Shown: positions 1 to 9,476, numbered from the stretch's first letter. The stretch is 64,000 nucleotides of DNA from Pedobacter quisquiliarum (GCF_014642175.1 NZ_BMIL01000004.1:186001-250000); one strand, 5' to 3'. Numbers and translations are program-made. Notes: generated from the sequence alone by a model not told the origin.

Positions 1-197
1 TGGTGCTAGCGATAGAGCCCATGATTAACGCCGGCACTGCGGGTGTTAAATTTTGGTCTGATGGCTGGACGGTTACCAGTAAGGATAATAAACCATCTGC
101 ACACTTTGAACATACGATAGCGGTTAAAAAGGGGAAAGCAGATGTTTTATCCACCTTTTCATTGATTGAAGAAGTTTTGGAGAAAAAGCATAAATAA
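1..197 (+). CDS. map: Methionine aminopeptidase type I, C-terminal fragment
   Basis: The gene enters from the left edge, so only the last 64-65 codons are seen (reading frame begins at base 3). The end of the MetAP type I fold is recognisable: LAIEPM, which carries a metal-binding Glu, is followed by a W-x-V-T segment and [10 protein letters not shown], which contains the second conserved Glu. The enzyme removes the initiator Met from nascent proteins. Its position before infA and rpmJ matches the spc operon order secY-map-infA-rpmJ. The GTG at base 3 is an internal Val codon, not a start. Confidence 0.95.
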   Translation, partial: VLAIEPMINAGTAGVKFWSDGWTVTSKDNKPSAHFEHTIAVKKGKADVLSTFSLIEEVLEKKHK

Positions 198-212
198 TTA
201 AATTATTTTAAT

Positions 213-220
213 TAATTTTG
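213..220 (+). promoter_or_regulatory. Candidate -7 promoter box upstream of infA
   Basis: TAATTTTG fits the Bacteroidota -7 consensus TANNTTTG and lies 44 nt before the infA ATG. No TTTG-like -33 element is visible 19-21 nt upstream because the region is A/T only. It would allow infA and the ribosomal genes to be transcribed independently of secY-map. Only the -7 match supports it. Confidence 0.35.
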
Positions 221-264
221 CAACCCTGTTTAATAGCAGCTAATTAAGTAAAAATCAATAATAT

Positions 265-483
265 ATGGCTAAACAAGCCTCAATTGAACAAGACGGAGTA
301 ATAAGGGAAGCACTATCGAACGCCATGTTCCGGGTAGAACTGGAAAACGGACATGAGATCATTGCTCACATTTCTGGTAAGATGCGGATGCACTACATCA
401 AGATATTACCAGGGGATAAAGTTAAATTAGAGATGTCGCCTTACGACTTATCGAAGGGCAGGATTACTTATAGATATAAATAA
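265..483 (+). CDS. infA: Translation initiation factor IF-1
   Basis: A 72-residue protein of the usual IF-1 length, a single S1/OB-fold domain. The family signatures are all present: [20 protein letters not shown], then the [19 protein letters not shown] core, and a C-terminal [12 protein letters not shown]. It binds the A site of the 30S subunit during initiation. It sits 67 nt after map and 1 nt before rpmJ, the standard order at the end of the spc operon, so co-transcription with rpmJ is expected. Confidence 0.98.
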   Translation: MAKQASIEQDGVIREALSNAMFRVELENGHEIIAHISGKMRMHYIKILPGDKVKLEMSPYDLSKGRITYRYK

Positions 484-484
484 A

Positions 485-601
485 ATGAAAGTTAGGTCAT
501 CAATTAAAAAGCGTAGCGCTGATTGCAAAATTATACGTCGTAAGGGTAAACTTTACGTAATCAACAAAAAGAACCCTAAGTTCAAGCAGCGTCAAGGTTA
601 A
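485..601 (+). CDS. rpmJ: 50S ribosomal protein L36 (zinc-free form)
   Basis: A 38-codon ORF directly after infA. The product starts [10 protein letters not shown], continues [11 protein letters not shown] and ends KFKQRQG, which is L36 throughout. In zinc-binding L36 the ligands lie at about residues 11, 14, 27 and 32/33. Here only Cys14 remains, with Ser11, Asn27 and Phe33 at the other positions. The protein is therefore the zinc-independent (C-minus) type, which to my knowledge is usual in Bacteroidota. The basic N- and C-termini that contact 23S rRNA are intact. Confidence 0.96.
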   Translation: MKVRSSIKKRSADCKIIRRKGKLYVINKKNPKFKQRQG

Positions 602-684
602 GAAATTATTTAAGTGTGATTGGATTGGATGAACAGGTTATTCAATCTGTCATTTAATCAAATAATCAAACATTTAGTACAAAT

Positions 685-1062
685 ATGGCAAGGATATCAG
701 GTATTGATTTACCAAGAAACAAGAGAGGCGAAATCGGTCTAACATACATCTTCGGTGTAGGCAGATCTACTGCTCAACGTATTTTAACGGAAGCAGGCAT
801 CGATTTTAGCAAAAAAGTACAAGATTGGTCTGATGAAGAATTATCAGCGATTCGTACAATCATCAACGACGGAATTAAAGTTGAAGGTGCTTTACGTTCA
901 GAGGTTCAGTTGAACATTAAACGTTTAATGGATATCGGTTGCTACCGTGGCTTGCGTCACAGAAAAGGTTTGCCGGTTCGTGGACAACGTACTAAGAACA
1001 ACTCCAGAACTCGTAAGGGCAAGAGAAAAACAGTTGCTAACAAGAAAAAAGCTACTAAATAA
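685..1062 (+). CDS. rpsM: 30S ribosomal protein S13
   Basis: A 125-residue S13. The N-terminus ([20 protein letters not shown]) and the RNA-binding segment with [18 protein letters not shown] near residues 90-107 are typical, followed by a Lys/Arg-rich tail that reaches toward the P site. It is the first gene of the alpha operon (rpsM-rpsK-rpsD-rpoA-rplQ). It is separated from rpmJ by 83 nt with no clear terminator and followed by rpsK after 21 nt. Confidence 0.98.
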   Translation: MARISGIDLPRNKRGEIGLTYIFGVGRSTAQRILTEAGIDFSKKVQDWSDEELSAIRTIINDGIKVEGALRSEVQLNIKRLMDIGCYRGLRHRKGLPVRGQRTKNNSRTRKGKRKTVANKKKATK

Positions 1063-1083
1063 AATTAGTATCAAACAATAATT

Positions 1084-1473
1084 ATGGCTAAGAGTAAAAA
1101 AGTAACTAAAAAGCGTATTGTTGTAATTGAGCCTGTTGGTCAGGCACACATCAATGCGACTTTTAACAATATCATTGTTACCCTAACAAACAACAACGGT
1201 CAGACCATCTCATGGTCTTCTGCAGGTAAAATGGGCTTCAAGGGTTCTAAAAAGAACACTCCATATGCAGCAGGTCAGGCAGCATCAGACTGTGGTAAGG
1301 TAGCATATGATTTAGGTTTACGTAAGGTTGAAGTATTTGTAAAAGGTCCTGGATCTGGTCGTGAATCAGCAATCAGAACATTACAAATTGCAGGTATCGA
1401 AGTGACTTCGATTAAGGATATCACCCCGCTTCCACACAATGGATGTCGTCCACCTAAGAAAAGAAGAGTTTAA
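1084..1473 (+). CDS. rpsK: 30S ribosomal protein S11
   Basis: A 129-residue S11, full family length. Recognisable segments are [48 protein letters not shown] and the invariant C-terminus [16 protein letters not shown]11 sits on the 30S platform near the E site. It lies 21 nt after rpsM and 64 nt before rpsD, in the normal alpha operon order. Confidence 0.98.
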   Translation: MAKSKKVTKKRIVVIEPVGQAHINATFNNIIVTLTNNNGQTISWSSAGKMGFKGSKKNTPYAAGQAASDCGKVAYDLGLRKVEVFVKGPGSGRESAIRTLQIAGIEVTSIKDITPLPHNGCRPPKKRRV

Positions 1474-1537
1474 TTTATAATTTTTAAAGCTAAGAGTCTG
1501 CAGCTACAGGTTGCACGATACTTTAAAACAAAGAAAA

Positions 1538-2146
1538 ATGGCAAGATATACAGGACCCAAGTCCAAAATCGCGCGTAAATTCAGAGAGCCTATTTTTGGC
1601 CCTGATAAAGTTTTAGACAGAAAAAACTATCCTCCTGGCCAACATGGCGTTTCTAAAAGAAGAGGAAAACAATCTGAATATGCTGTTCAGTTAATGGAAA
1701 AACAGAAAGTGAAATATACTTACGGTGTATTGGAGCGTCAGTTCCGTAACTTGTTTACCAAAGCATCTTCACGTCAGGGTATTACCGGTGACAACTTATT
1801 ACAATTATTAGAAGCTCGTTTAGATAATACCGTATATAGATTAGGTATTGCAACTACCCGCTCAGCTGCACGCCAGTTAGTTAGCCATAAACACGTAACA
1901 GTGAACGGTGAAGTGGTAAACATTCCTTCTTATCAATTGAAAGCCGGTGATGTAATTGCTGTTCGTGAGAAATCAAAGACATTAGAAGCCATCACGAACT
2001 CCGTTGCTGGAAGAGTAATCAATAAATTCAATTGGTTAGACTGGAACGCAAGTGAATTGTCTGGAAAGTTTTTAGCTTATCCAAATCGTGATGAGATCCC
2101 AGAAAACATCAAAGAAAACCTTATAGTAGAGTTGTACTCTAAGTAA
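1538..2146 (+). CDS. rpsD: 30S ribosomal protein S4
   Basis: A 202-residue S4. The start is set at the ATG beginning [10 protein letters not shown]. The frame is open upstream to 1511, but those nine residues are not part of S4. The N-terminal domain has no zinc cysteines. The S4 RNA-binding domain is seen around residues 95-150 ([31 protein letters not shown]). In other bacteria S4 nucleates 30S assembly and represses the alpha operon. Here a strong terminator immediately follows the gene. Confidence 0.98.
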   Translation: MARYTGPKSKIARKFREPIFGPDKVLDRKNYPPGQHGVSKRRGKQSEYAVQLMEKQKVKYTYGVLERQFRNLFTKASSRQGITGDNLLQLLEARLDNTVYRLGIATTRSAARQLVSHKHVTVNGEVVNIPSYQLKAGDVIAVREKSKTLEAITNSVAGRVINKFNWLDWNASELSGKFLAYPNRDEIPENIKENLIVELYSK

Positions 2147-2156
2147 TGAATTGAAT

Positions 2157-2194
2157 CTAACTGCCCTTTAACCAAAGGGCGGTTAGTTTTTTTT
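2157..2194 (+). terminator. Intrinsic terminator between rpsD and rpoA
   Basis: A 13-bp stem (2157-2169 with 2174-2186, one G:T pair) has a 4-nt AACC loop and is followed by eight T residues. It lies 10 nt after the rpsD stop and 39 nt before the rpoA start, so it must either be read through or separate the two transcripts. Confidence 0.88.
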
Positions 2195-2233
2195 GCGTTA
2201 CAATTTTTAATAAACGATCTAAAAACATTATAA

Positions 2234-3226
2234 ATGGCAATTTTAGCATTTCAGAAACCCGATAAGGTAATCATGCAGAAATCTACTGATTTCGATGGCA
2301 TATTTGAATTTCGTCCTTTAGAGCCCGGTTTCGGTGTAACAATTGGTAATGCCCTAAGAAGAATTTTACTTTCTTCATTAGAGGGATTCGCAATTACAAG
2401 TATCCGTTTTTCTGGTGTTTCTCACGAATTTTCTACCATGAAAGGTGTTGTAGAAGACTTGACTGAAATCATCCTGAATTTAAAGCAAGTTCGTTTTAAA
2501 AAAGTTGGTGACACTGGTGATGCTGAAAAGGTATTCATCATTGTAAATGGTCAAGATCAGTTTCTTGCAGGAGACATTACTAAATTCTCAAACAACTTTG
2601 AGGTTTTAAACCCGGATTTTGTGATTTGCAATATGGAAAAAACAGTGACTTTAGAGGTGGAATTGACCATCAATAAAGGCCGCGGTTATGTTCCTGCTGA
2701 AGAAAATAAAGTTAGTGATGCTGTTGTTGGCGTAATCGCGATCGATTCGATCTTTACCCCAATGAAAAATGTAAAATACACGATTGAAAACTACCGTGTT
2801 GAACAAAAAACAGATTACGAAAAATTAATCCTTGAGATTTCTACCGATGGATCTATCCACCCGGAAGAAGCTTTGAAAGAGTCTGCTAAAATCCTTATCC
2901 AGCACTTTATGTTGTTCTCTGATGAGAACCTGGTATTGGAGTCGCAGGCGAAAGAAGAAACGAAGGAAGTTGATGAGGAAATCCTACACATGCGTAAGAT
3001 CCTTAAAACTGAACTTGTTGATCTTGATCTTTCTGTACGTGCATTAAACTGCTTGAAAGCAGCGGATATCCGTACCTTAGCTGACCTAGTGTCTTACGAT
3101 GTTGCTGACATGTTAAAATTCAGAAACTTCGGTAAAAAATCACTAACTGAAATCCAGGAGCTGGTTAAATCTAAGAGCTTGTCTTTCGGAATGAACCTGT
3201 CTAAATTCAAGTTAGACGAAGAATAA
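2234..3226 (+). CDS. rpoA: DNA-directed RNA polymerase subunit alpha
   Basis: A 330-residue alpha subunit. The N-terminal dimerisation domain spans about residues 1-230 ([25 protein letters not shown] is its hallmark). A Glu-rich linker follows, then the C-terminal domain from about residue 250, with two helix-hairpin-helix motifs ([17 protein letters not shown] and [16 protein letters not shown]). Alpha seeds polymerase assembly and contacts activators and UP elements. The gene follows the terminator after rpsD and precedes rplQ by 73 nt. Confidence 0.98.
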   Translation: MAILAFQKPDKVIMQKSTDFDGIFEFRPLEPGFGVTIGNALRRILLSSLEGFAITSIRFSGVSHEFSTMKGVVEDLTEIILNLKQVRFKKVGDTGDAEKVFIIVNGQDQFLAGDITKFSNNFEVLNPDFVICNMEKTVTLEVELTINKGRGYVPAEENKVSDAVVGVIAIDSIFTPMKNVKYTIENYRVEQKTDYEKLILEISTDGSIHPEEALKESAKILIQHFMLFSDENLVLESQAKEETKEVDEEILHMRKILKTELVDLDLSVRALNCLKAADIRTLADLVSYDVADMLKFRNFGKKSLTEIQELVKSKSLSFGMNLSKFKLDEE

Positions 3227-3299
3227 TAACAAATATAACTATTGTTAATCGTGCATAATTCCCTCGTAAAGAGACGGTATGCACTGAATAAAATCAAAA

Positions 3300-3839
3300 A
3301 TGAGACACGGTAAAAAAATTAACCACTTAGGAAGAACAGATTCCCATCGTAAGGCGATGTTAGCCAACATGGCTTCATCATTGATCAAGCACAAAAGAAT
3401 TACCACTACTTTAGCAAAAGCTAAAGCATTGCGTATGTATGTTGAGCCAATGATCACCAAATCAAAAACAGATACTACACACTCTCGTCGTATCGTTTTT
3501 AGTTACTTACAAGATAAAGAAACTGTAACTGAATTATTCCGTGACGTAGCTGCTAAGGTTGCTAACCGTCCGGGTGGTTACACCAGAATTATCAAACTTA
3601 ACAATCGTTTGGGTGATAATGCTGAGATGGCATTAATCGAATTGGTTGATTACAACGAAGTGTACGGTAAAGATACTGACGCTGCAGAAAAGAAAACCAC
3701 TCGTCGTGGTAGAAGCAGAACTAAAAAAGCTGATGCACCTGCTGCTGAAACAACCGCTACTTCTGAAGAAGCAACCACTGAAGCGCCAGCTGAAGAAGCT
3801 GCTGCACCTGCAGAAGGTGAAGAAGCTAAAGAAGCATAA
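3300..3839 (+). CDS. rplQ: 50S ribosomal protein L17 with C-terminal extension
   Basis: The first about 120 residues are canonical L17 ([21 protein letters not shown], then [11 protein letters not shown] and [12 protein letters not shown]). After residue 127 comes a low-complexity tail of about 52 residues rich in Ala, Glu, Thr and Lys, first basic and then acidic. Such tails occur on L17 of other Bacteroidota as far as I know. The function of the tail is unknown. The gene is followed directly by a terminator that ends the alpha operon. Confidence 0.97.
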   Translation: MRHGKKINHLGRTDSHRKAMLANMASSLIKHKRITTTLAKAKALRMYVEPMITKSKTDTTHSRRIVFSYLQDKETVTELFRDVAAKVANRPGGYTRIIKLNNRLGDNAEMALIELVDYNEVYGKDTDAAEKKTTRRGRSRTKKADAPAAETTATSEEATTEAPAEEAAAPAEGEEAKEA

Positions 3840-3860
3840 GCTTTCAGAAACTTTAATTAA

Positions 3861-3894
3861 GAGCCCTGTTGATTTGATCAGCAGGGCTTTTTTC
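3861..3894 (+). terminator. Terminator after rplQ
   Basis: A 13-bp imperfect stem pairs 3861-3873 with 3877-3889 through a 3-nt loop and is followed by a run of T residues. It closes the ribosomal gene cluster. Confidence 0.85.
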
Positions 3895-3918
3895 ATTACC
3901 CCTTTTAAGATTTAGCAT

Positions 3919-5106
3919 ATGACGGAGCTTTCACAGCCTGGCGTTTTCCTGGCTAAAGTTGATGCCGCGCTTGACACAGGCACTTTCAAGAAAATTACTT
4001 TCTCTAACTACATCGGTGCGGAGCCGGAACTCAAGAACATATATGTCCGCCTGGTGGAGATCAAACGCACAGCTATGCTGTCGTTCACCTACCGGTACAA
4101 AACCCGTGACATTGTGAAGAACTTCCCTGTAGTGGAAGGACGCGCAATGCTGCGTACCCATGTAGCGGAAGATTTTAAAGCCGCGACTATGTTCAGCGCT
4201 GAAGCAGATTACGTGTTGCAAGGGCGCGGTCAAGGCTGGACCTTGAAGTCGTTGCCAGCTTCAATGGCTGGCGTATCCATTGCCGCGCACGACAAGCAGA
4301 AGGCGCGTAAGATTGATGCTAACGGAAAGCAGTACCTGGTTGATCTAAAACTTACAGATTCCGAAGGTCAGGTGTTTAAAAATGCACAGGATAAGTTTAA
4401 ACAAATCAATCAATACATAGAGATCTTAAGTCCGATGATTACCGCACTACCAAATGGTAGCATTAAGCGCGTAGCGGATATGGGATCTGGTAAGGGCTAT
4501 CTGACCTTTGCCTTGTATGATTATTTGTCTAATACCTTACAGCAGTCGGTACAAGTTACTGGCGTGGAGTACCGGGAAGACCTGGTTACTTTATGTAATC
4601 AGATCGCTGCTAGCGCAGGCTTCAGCGGTTTGGATTTCGTGCAGGGCAGTATTGAGGGTTATGACACAGCCGGGCTGGACATGTTAATCGCACTGCATGC
4701 CTGTGATACGGCTACAGATGATGCTATTTACAAAGGCATTCAGGCTGGTGCGCAATTGATTGTAACTGCACCATGTTGCCATAAGCAAATCCGCCGCGAG
4801 ATGACCAAAGGGAAGAAAGTTAACGAACTGGACTTAATTACAAGGCATGGCATTTTCCTGGAGCGTCAAGCCGAGATGGTCACAGATGGCATTCGTGCGT
4901 TGATTATGGAATACTTTGGCTACCAAACGAAGGTGATGCAGTTTATTTCAGATCAGCATACGCCAAAAAACGTGCTGATTGTTGGTTCAAAAGGCACGGT
5001 GGGGGAGCGGGAGCAAGCTGAAATCCTGCAGAAAATTCGCGCAACGAAGGAATTCTTTGGGATTGGATATCACCACCTGGAAAAACTTACCGGCTTGGAT
5101 CGGTAA
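3919..5106 (+). CDS. SAM-dependent methyltransferase (Methyltransf_32-like)
   Basis: A 395-residue protein with a class I methyltransferase core in its C-terminal half. Motif I is ADMGSGKGYLTFALYDYL near residues 189-206. It is followed by an acidic residue in VTGVEYRE, the LIALHACDTATDDAI segment and APCCHKQIRREM. The HACDTATD and PCCH motifs are those of the Methyltransf_32 family, thought to act on RNA, but the substrate is not known. The N-terminal about 150 residues have no clear assignment. The start is the first ATG after the rplQ terminator, so it is probably a separate transcription unit. Confidence 0.8.
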   Translation: MTELSQPGVFLAKVDAALDTGTFKKITFSNYIGAEPELKNIYVRLVEIKRTAMLSFTYRYKTRDIVKNFPVVEGRAMLRTHVAEDFKAATMFSAEADYVLQGRGQGWTLKSLPASMAGVSIAAHDKQKARKIDANGKQYLVDLKLTDSEGQVFKNAQDKFKQINQYIEILSPMITALPNGSIKRVADMGSGKGYLTFALYDYLSNTLQQSVQVTGVEYREDLVTLCNQIAASAGFSGLDFVQGSIEGYDTAGLDMLIALHACDTATDDAIYKGIQAGAQLIVTAPCCHKQIRREMTKGKKVNELDLITRHGIFLERQAEMVTDGIRALIMEYFGYQTKVMQFISDQHTPKNVLIVGSKGTVGEREQAEILQKIRATKEFFGIGYHHLEKLTGLDR

Positions 5107-5196
5107 TATGTCAATTTGGCATTTGTGGTAGCGGTGCTAGCCTTCATTTTCGGCCGCTATGTGCCTCAGTTTTTGCCAATAACTGCCAAATGACGA

Positions 5197-5212
5197 TTGG
5201 CACAACCCTTGT
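5197..5212 (+). promoter_or_regulatory. Candidate sigma-54 type promoter of dnaK
   Basis: TTGGCAC-N5-TTGT is close to the RpoN consensus TTGGCAC-N5-TTGC. The GG at 5199-5200 and the GT at 5211-5212 are exactly 10 bp apart, as required for -24/-12 elements. The predicted start lies near 5223, giving a leader of about 35 nt before the dnaK ATG. TGCCAA-type repeats are clustered just upstream (5174, 5184, and inverted at 5115 and 5197). No TANNTTTG box is seen in this interval. This is inferred from spacing and sequence only. Confidence 0.45.
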
Positions 5213-5257
5213 TTAAAGGGAAATATCGAATTAGTAAAACATTAAAATAATAATAAA

Positions 5258-7165
5258 ATGGGAAAAATTATTGGTATAGACTTAGGAACAACAAATTCTT
5301 GCGTAGCCGTAATGGAGGGTAACGAGCCTGTAGTTATAGCCAACAGTGAGGGTAAGCGTACAACACCATCAATCGTTGCATTTGCAGAGAATGGTGAGCG
5401 CAAAGTTGGTGAGCCGGCAAAACGTCAGGCAATCACTAACCCTACAAAAACGATCTCTTCAATCAAACGTTTCATGGGTAGCAGCTTTGCTGAAGTGAGC
5501 AAGGAAGCTGGTCGTGTACCTTATAGCGTTGTAAAAGGTGAAAACAACACGCCACGCGTGGAAATTGATGACCGTAAATACACGCCGCAAGAGCTTTCTG
5601 CAATGGTATTGCAGAAAATGAAAAAAACAGCAGAAGACTTTTTAGGTCACGAAGTTACAGAAGCAGTTATTACTGTTCCTGCATATTTTAACGATGCACA
5701 ACGTCAGGCTACGAAAGAAGCTGGCGAGATTGCTGGTTTAACTGTTAAACGTATCATCAACGAGCCAACCGCTGCAGCTTTAGCTTACGGATTGGATAAA
5801 GCACACAAAGACATGAAAATTGTTGTGTTTGACTGTGGAGGTGGTACACATGACGTTTCCGTATTGGAATTGGGTGATGGCGTATTTGAAGTAAAATCTA
5901 CTGACGGTGATACACACTTAGGTGGTGATGACTTTGACCACATTATTATCGAATGGTTAGCTGGTGAATTCAAAAACGAATATGGCATGGACCTTCACCA
6001 GGATCCAATGGCTCTTCAACGTTTGAAAGAAGCTGCTGAGAAAGCTAAAATTGAGCTTTCAAGCACAACTTCAACTGAAATCAACTTGCCTTACATCACT
6101 GCTGATGCAACCGGCCCGAAACACTTAGTTAGAACTTTAAGCCGTGCTAAATTTGAGCAATTGGCAAGTGATCTGATTAACCGTACCATTGAGCCTTGTA
6201 AATCTGCATTGAGAAATGCTGGTCTTAAGACTTCTGATATCGACGAAATTATCCTTGTAGGTGGTTCAACCCGTATCCCTGCAATTCAGGATGCTGTTAA
6301 AGCTTTCTTTGGTAAAGAGCCTTCTAAAGGTGTAAACCCTGATGAGGTTGTAGCAATCGGTGCTGCTATCCAAGGTGGTGTATTAACTGGTGAAGTTAAA
6401 GATGTACTATTATTAGATGTTACCCCACTTTCATTAGGTATCGAAACTATGGGTGGTGTAATGACGAAATTAATTGAGGCCAACACAACCATCCCTTCTA
6501 AAAAAGCGGAGACTTTCTCTACTGCTGCTGATAACCAACCATCTGTAGAGATCCACATTTTACAAGGTGAGCGTCCAATGGCTGCTCAAAACCGTACAAT
6601 TGGTCGTTTTATCTTAGACGGTATTCCACCAGCACCTCGTGGTGTGCCTCAAGTTGAAGTTGCTTTCGACATCGACGCGAATGGTATCTTACACGTAAGT
6701 GCGAAAGATAAAGCTACTGGTAAAGAGCAAAAAATTCGTATTGAAGCATCTTCTGGCTTAACTGACGAAGAGATCAAACGAATGAAAGAAGAAGCAGAAG
6801 CAAATGCTGATGCAGATAAAGCTGCTAAAGAAGAAGCAGAGAAAATCAATGCTGCTGATGCACTAATCTTCTCTACAGAGAAACAACTGAAAGAATTCGG
6901 TGAGAAGATCTCTGCTGAAAAGAAAGCACCTATCGAAGAAGGTTTGACAAAATTGAAGGAAGCACACGCTTCTAGAAACTTTGCAGACATCGATACTGCT
7001 CAAGCTGCGCTTCAAGCTGCATGGAACGAGGCATCTGAAGAGATGTACAAAGCAGGTGCTGATGGATCACAGCCACAAGGCGGTCCTCAGGCTGGCGAAC
7101 AAGCTCCAGGTGGCGATAACGTTACTGATGTAGACTTCGAAGAAGTTAAAGACGACAAGAAATAA
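5258..7165 (+). CDS. dnaK: Chaperone protein DnaK (Hsp70)
   Basis: A 635-residue Hsp70 with the nucleotide-binding domain at about 1-383 ([15 protein letters not shown], phosphate and adenosine motifs, [13 protein letters not shown]). The linker [16 protein letters not shown] follows, then the beta substrate-binding domain (about 390-500), a helical lid and a Gly/Gln-rich tail ending in acidic [10 protein letters not shown]. It refolds and protects proteins with DnaJ and GrpE, which are not next to it. The phosphate-2 motif reads GGGTHDVS, with His198 where Phe is usual. It is monocistronic, with its own terminator. Confidence 0.98.
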   Translation: MGKIIGIDLGTTNSCVAVMEGNEPVVIANSEGKRTTPSIVAFAENGERKVGEPAKRQAITNPTKTISSIKRFMGSSFAEVSKEAGRVPYSVVKGENNTPRVEIDDRKYTPQELSAMVLQKMKKTAEDFLGHEVTEAVITVPAYFNDAQRQATKEAGEIAGLTVKRIINEPTAAALAYGLDKAHKDMKIVVFDCGGGTHDVSVLELGDGVFEVKSTDGDTHLGGDDFDHIIIEWLAGEFKNEYGMDLHQDPMALQRLKEAAEKAKIELSSTTSTEINLPYITADATGPKHLVRTLSRAKFEQLASDLINRTIEPCKSALRNAGLKTSDIDEIILVGGSTRIPAIQDAVKAFFGKEPSKGVNPDEVVAIGAAIQGGVLTGEVKDVLLLDVTPLSLGIETMGGVMTKLIEANTTIPSKKAETFSTAADNQPSVEIHILQGERPMAAQNRTIGRFILDGIPPAPRGVPQVEVAFDIDANGILHVSAKDKATGKEQKIRIEASSGLTDEEIKRMKEEAEANADADKAAKEEAEKINAADALIFSTEKQLKEFGEKISAEKKAPIEEGLTKLKEAHASRNFADIDTAQAALQAAWNEASEEMYKAGADGSQPQGGPQAGEQAPGGDNVTDVDFEEVKDDKK

Positions 7166-7182
7166 GCTTGTTCTAATATAAA

Positions 7183-7220
7183 GGAGAAGGCTGCCCAAAA
7201 GGCAGCCTTCTCCTGTTTTA
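7183..7220 (+). terminator. Terminator after dnaK
   Basis: A perfect 13-bp stem (7183-7195 with 7201-7213) has a 5-nt loop followed by TGTTTTA. It lies 17 nt after the dnaK stop codon. Confidence 0.85.
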
Positions 7221-7301
7221 GGCTGTTCTGAAAGTTAACGAGCATTTATACGCCGCAACCTAGTTGCTTAAGTCAAGACACTATCTTTCAGTGCGCTGGT
7301 T

Positions 7302-7340
7302 GTAAAAAGAAAAGCCTTTCAGCATACACTGAAAGGCTTT
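7302..7340 (-). terminator. Terminator of the nucleotidyltransferase gene
   Basis: A perfect 12-bp stem (7311-7322 with 7329-7340) has a 6-nt loop. Read on the minus strand it is followed by a T-rich tract (7302-7310). It ends the leftward transcript of the sugar nucleotidyltransferase. Confidence 0.8.
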
Positions 7341-7371
7341 TACATGGCAAATTTATTTTACGTAATTGATC

Positions 7372-8271
7372 TTAGTTCCAAAGATTGTCCGGGTAGGTAC
7401 CATCTTTGATCAATTGATCAATGCTTTCTTGAACGATCGGTTTATCTTCTTTGTAAGTAACACCGAACCATTGGCTGCTTGTTGGAATAACTTTTACGTC
7501 TGCTTTTTTAGCTCTGATCAAGTGATCACCTACCAATGGAATGAAGAATTCAGCTTTAGGGCTGTCTTTGTGCGCATGCGCAAATTCTTTGAACAACTCC
7601 TGACTGATGTTGAAGATGTCTGGTGTAAAGCCCCAGAAGTTCATAGATACACGGGTATCAAACTCTAGCGGATGTTTGTGATCATTCTCTTCGTAAACGA
7701 TTACATCAAACTCTTTGTAAACATTTGTACGTTCCACAATTTCTTCAAGGTTTCCTGAAGCATCTACCTTACATACGCCACGAGAAACAGATCCGTGCTC
7801 AGAAAGGGTTTTACCAATTTCATAACCGATCATGGAATATGTAGTACCGTTAGCTTCCGTGGTAAGAAAAGTGTACATCTTCTGGAAAGCATCTAATCCG
7901 TAGAAATCATCAGCGTTGATTACCGCAAATGGTTCTTTAACAACGTTTCTTGCAGCAAGTACAGCGTGAGCAGTACCCCATGGCTTAGCTCTTTCAATTT
8001 CAATATCTACGCCGTACTGTTTGATGTCGAAGTTTTGAAACACGTAATCCGTTTCAATTTTGCCGTTCAATTTAGGCTCAAAAATAGATTTGAAGTTGTC
8101 AACAAACTCTTCTTTGATGATGAAAACAACTTTGCCAAATCCGGCTTTAATTGCATCATAAATTGAATAGTCAATGATGGTTTCGCCATTAGGCCCGAAT
8201 CCGTCAATTTGTTTCATGCTTCCATAGCGGCTTGCCATCCCGGCAGCTAAAATCAGTAAAGTAGGTTTCAT
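7372..8271 (-). CDS. Sugar nucleotidyltransferase (NTP_transferase family)
   Basis: A 299-residue protein beginning with the pyrophosphorylase signature LLILAAGMASRYGSMKQIDGFGP, which binds the nucleotide phosphates. It also has PWGTAHAVLAARN and the metal-binding VINADDFYG segment. Family members join a nucleoside triphosphate to a sugar 1-phosphate. The exact sugar cannot be told from sequence, and GalU-like UTP-glucose-1-phosphate activity is one option. The protein is close to the length of short family members. It is transcribed away from dnaK and ends at its own terminator. Confidence 0.85.
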   Translation of the reverse strand: MKPTLLILAAGMASRYGSMKQIDGFGPNGETIIDYSIYDAIKAGFGKVVFIIKEEFVDNFKSIFEPKLNGKIETDYVFQNFDIKQYGVDIEIERAKPWGTAHAVLAARNVVKEPFAVINADDFYGLDAFQKMYTFLTTEANGTTYSMIGYEIGKTLSEHGSVSRGVCKVDASGNLEEIVERTNVYKEFDVIVYEENDHKHPLEFDTRVSMNFWGFTPDIFNISQELFKEFAHAHKDSPKAEFFIPLVGDHLIRAKKADVKVIPTSSQWFGVTYKEDKPIVQESIDQLIKDGTYPDNLWN

Positions 8272-8354
8272 AATAATTTATATAAACTTTTGGTATAATT
8301 ATCTTGTTGAATCAGGATCTAATTTCCCTTGTCAACAATAATGTAAAATGCGGC

Positions 8355-9476
8355 TTAATTGTTTGCCTGATTTGAATATTTAAAGTCGTGATTGTTCTTG
8401 ATGTTCAATAGCGCGTTATAGATCAGGCTGATTACGTTATCAACATCCTCCTTGTGGATCATCTCCACCGTTGTGTGCATGTAGCGTAGAGGCAAGGAGA
8501 TCAGCGCTGAAGGCACGCCGCCGTTCGAGTATGCAAATGCATCCGTATCCGTTCCTGTAGAGCGTGAAGAGGCCTGGCGTTGGAATGGAATGTTGTGCTG
8601 CTGTGCAGTTTCAATCAGCAATTTGTTCAGGTTGGTTTGTACCGCTGGCGCGTAAGATACCACAGGTCCTTTACCACAGGCCAGATCGCCTTGGGTGATT
8701 TTGTTGATCATTGGGGTAGAGGTGTCATGGGTTACATCCGTGATGATCGCCACATTTGGCTTAATGCGGTGAGCAATCATTTCCGCACCACGCAGGCCGA
8801 TTTCCTCTTGTACGGAATTCACGATGTACAGTCCAAAAGGCAGTTCTTTTTTGTTCTCATGAAGTAAACGGGTAACTTCTGCGATCATGAAACCACCTGC
8901 ACGGTTATCCAACGCACGACCAACATAGTAGCGGTCATTAAGCACCATGAACTCGTCTTCATACGTGATTACACAGCCTACATGGATGCCTAAAGCTTCT
9001 ACCTCTTCTTTAGTTGTACAGCCACAATCCAGGAAGATGTTTTTCAATGCTGGAGCTTCCTCTTTCTCACCATTACGGGTGTGAATTGCAGGCCAGCCGA
9101 AAACTGCTTTAACCAATCCTTTGTCGGTATGAATATTAACGCGTTTAGAAGGGGCAATCTGATGATCTGAACCACCATTACGGATTACGTAAATAAGGCC
9201 GTCTGAAGTGATGTAATTCACAAACCAGGAGATTTCATCGGCATGCGCCTCAATAACAACCTTGAATGCTGCATCCGGGTTAATTACGCCAACTGCAGTT
9301 CCGTAGTTGTCGATAAAGCTTTCATGGATGTAAGGCTTTAGATAATCCAGCCATAACTTTTGTCCAGGGTATTCGAATCCGGTCGGAGAGGGATTGTTGA
9401 TATATGTTTCAAAGAAACGTACAGATTGTTCCGTAACTACAGGAACATGTTTTTTTTCTTCTTCTTGTTCTGACAT
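8355..9476 (-). CDS. M42 family metallopeptidase (aminopeptidase)
   Basis: A 373-residue M42 peptidase. The di-metal site is visible: His78 and Asp80 in VIEAHADEISW, the bridging Asp in ALDNRAGGFM, the catalytic Glu pair in NSVQEEIGLRGAE, Asp in ITDVTHDT and a C-terminal His in PLRYMHTTVEM. M42 enzymes form large tetrahedral cytosolic complexes that trim short peptides. There is no signal peptide, which agrees with a cytoplasmic role. It is transcribed leftwards, 83 nt upstream of the nucleotidyltransferase. Confidence 0.93.
   Translation of the reverse strand: MSEQEEEKKHVPVVTEQSVRFFETYINNPSPTGFEYPGQKLWLDYLKPYIHESFIDNYGTAVGVINPDAAFKVVIEAHADEISWFVNYITSDGLIYVIRNGGSDHQIAPSKRVNIHTDKGLVKAVFGWPAIHTRNGEKEEAPALKNIFLDCGCTTKEEVEALGIHVGCVITYEDEFMVLNDRYYVGRALDNRAGGFMIAEVTRLLHENKKELPFGLYIVNSVQEEIGLRGAEMIAHRIKPNVAIITDVTHDTSTPMINKITQGDLACGKGPVVSYAPAVQTNLNKLLIETAQQHNIPFQRQASSRSTGTDTDAFAYSNGGVPSALISLPLRYMHTTVEMIHKEDVDNVISLIYNALLNIKNNHDFKYSNQANN

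Noticed and set aside
1511..1537. Longer N-terminus for ribosomal protein S4
   Set aside because: The extra nine codons give no S4 similarity, whereas the ATG at 1538 gives the standard MARY start.
3646..3915. A second-frame ORF of 89 codons over the 3' end of rplQ
   Set aside because: It is Lys/Leu-rich because it reads the low-complexity tail of L17 in another frame, and it runs through the terminator.
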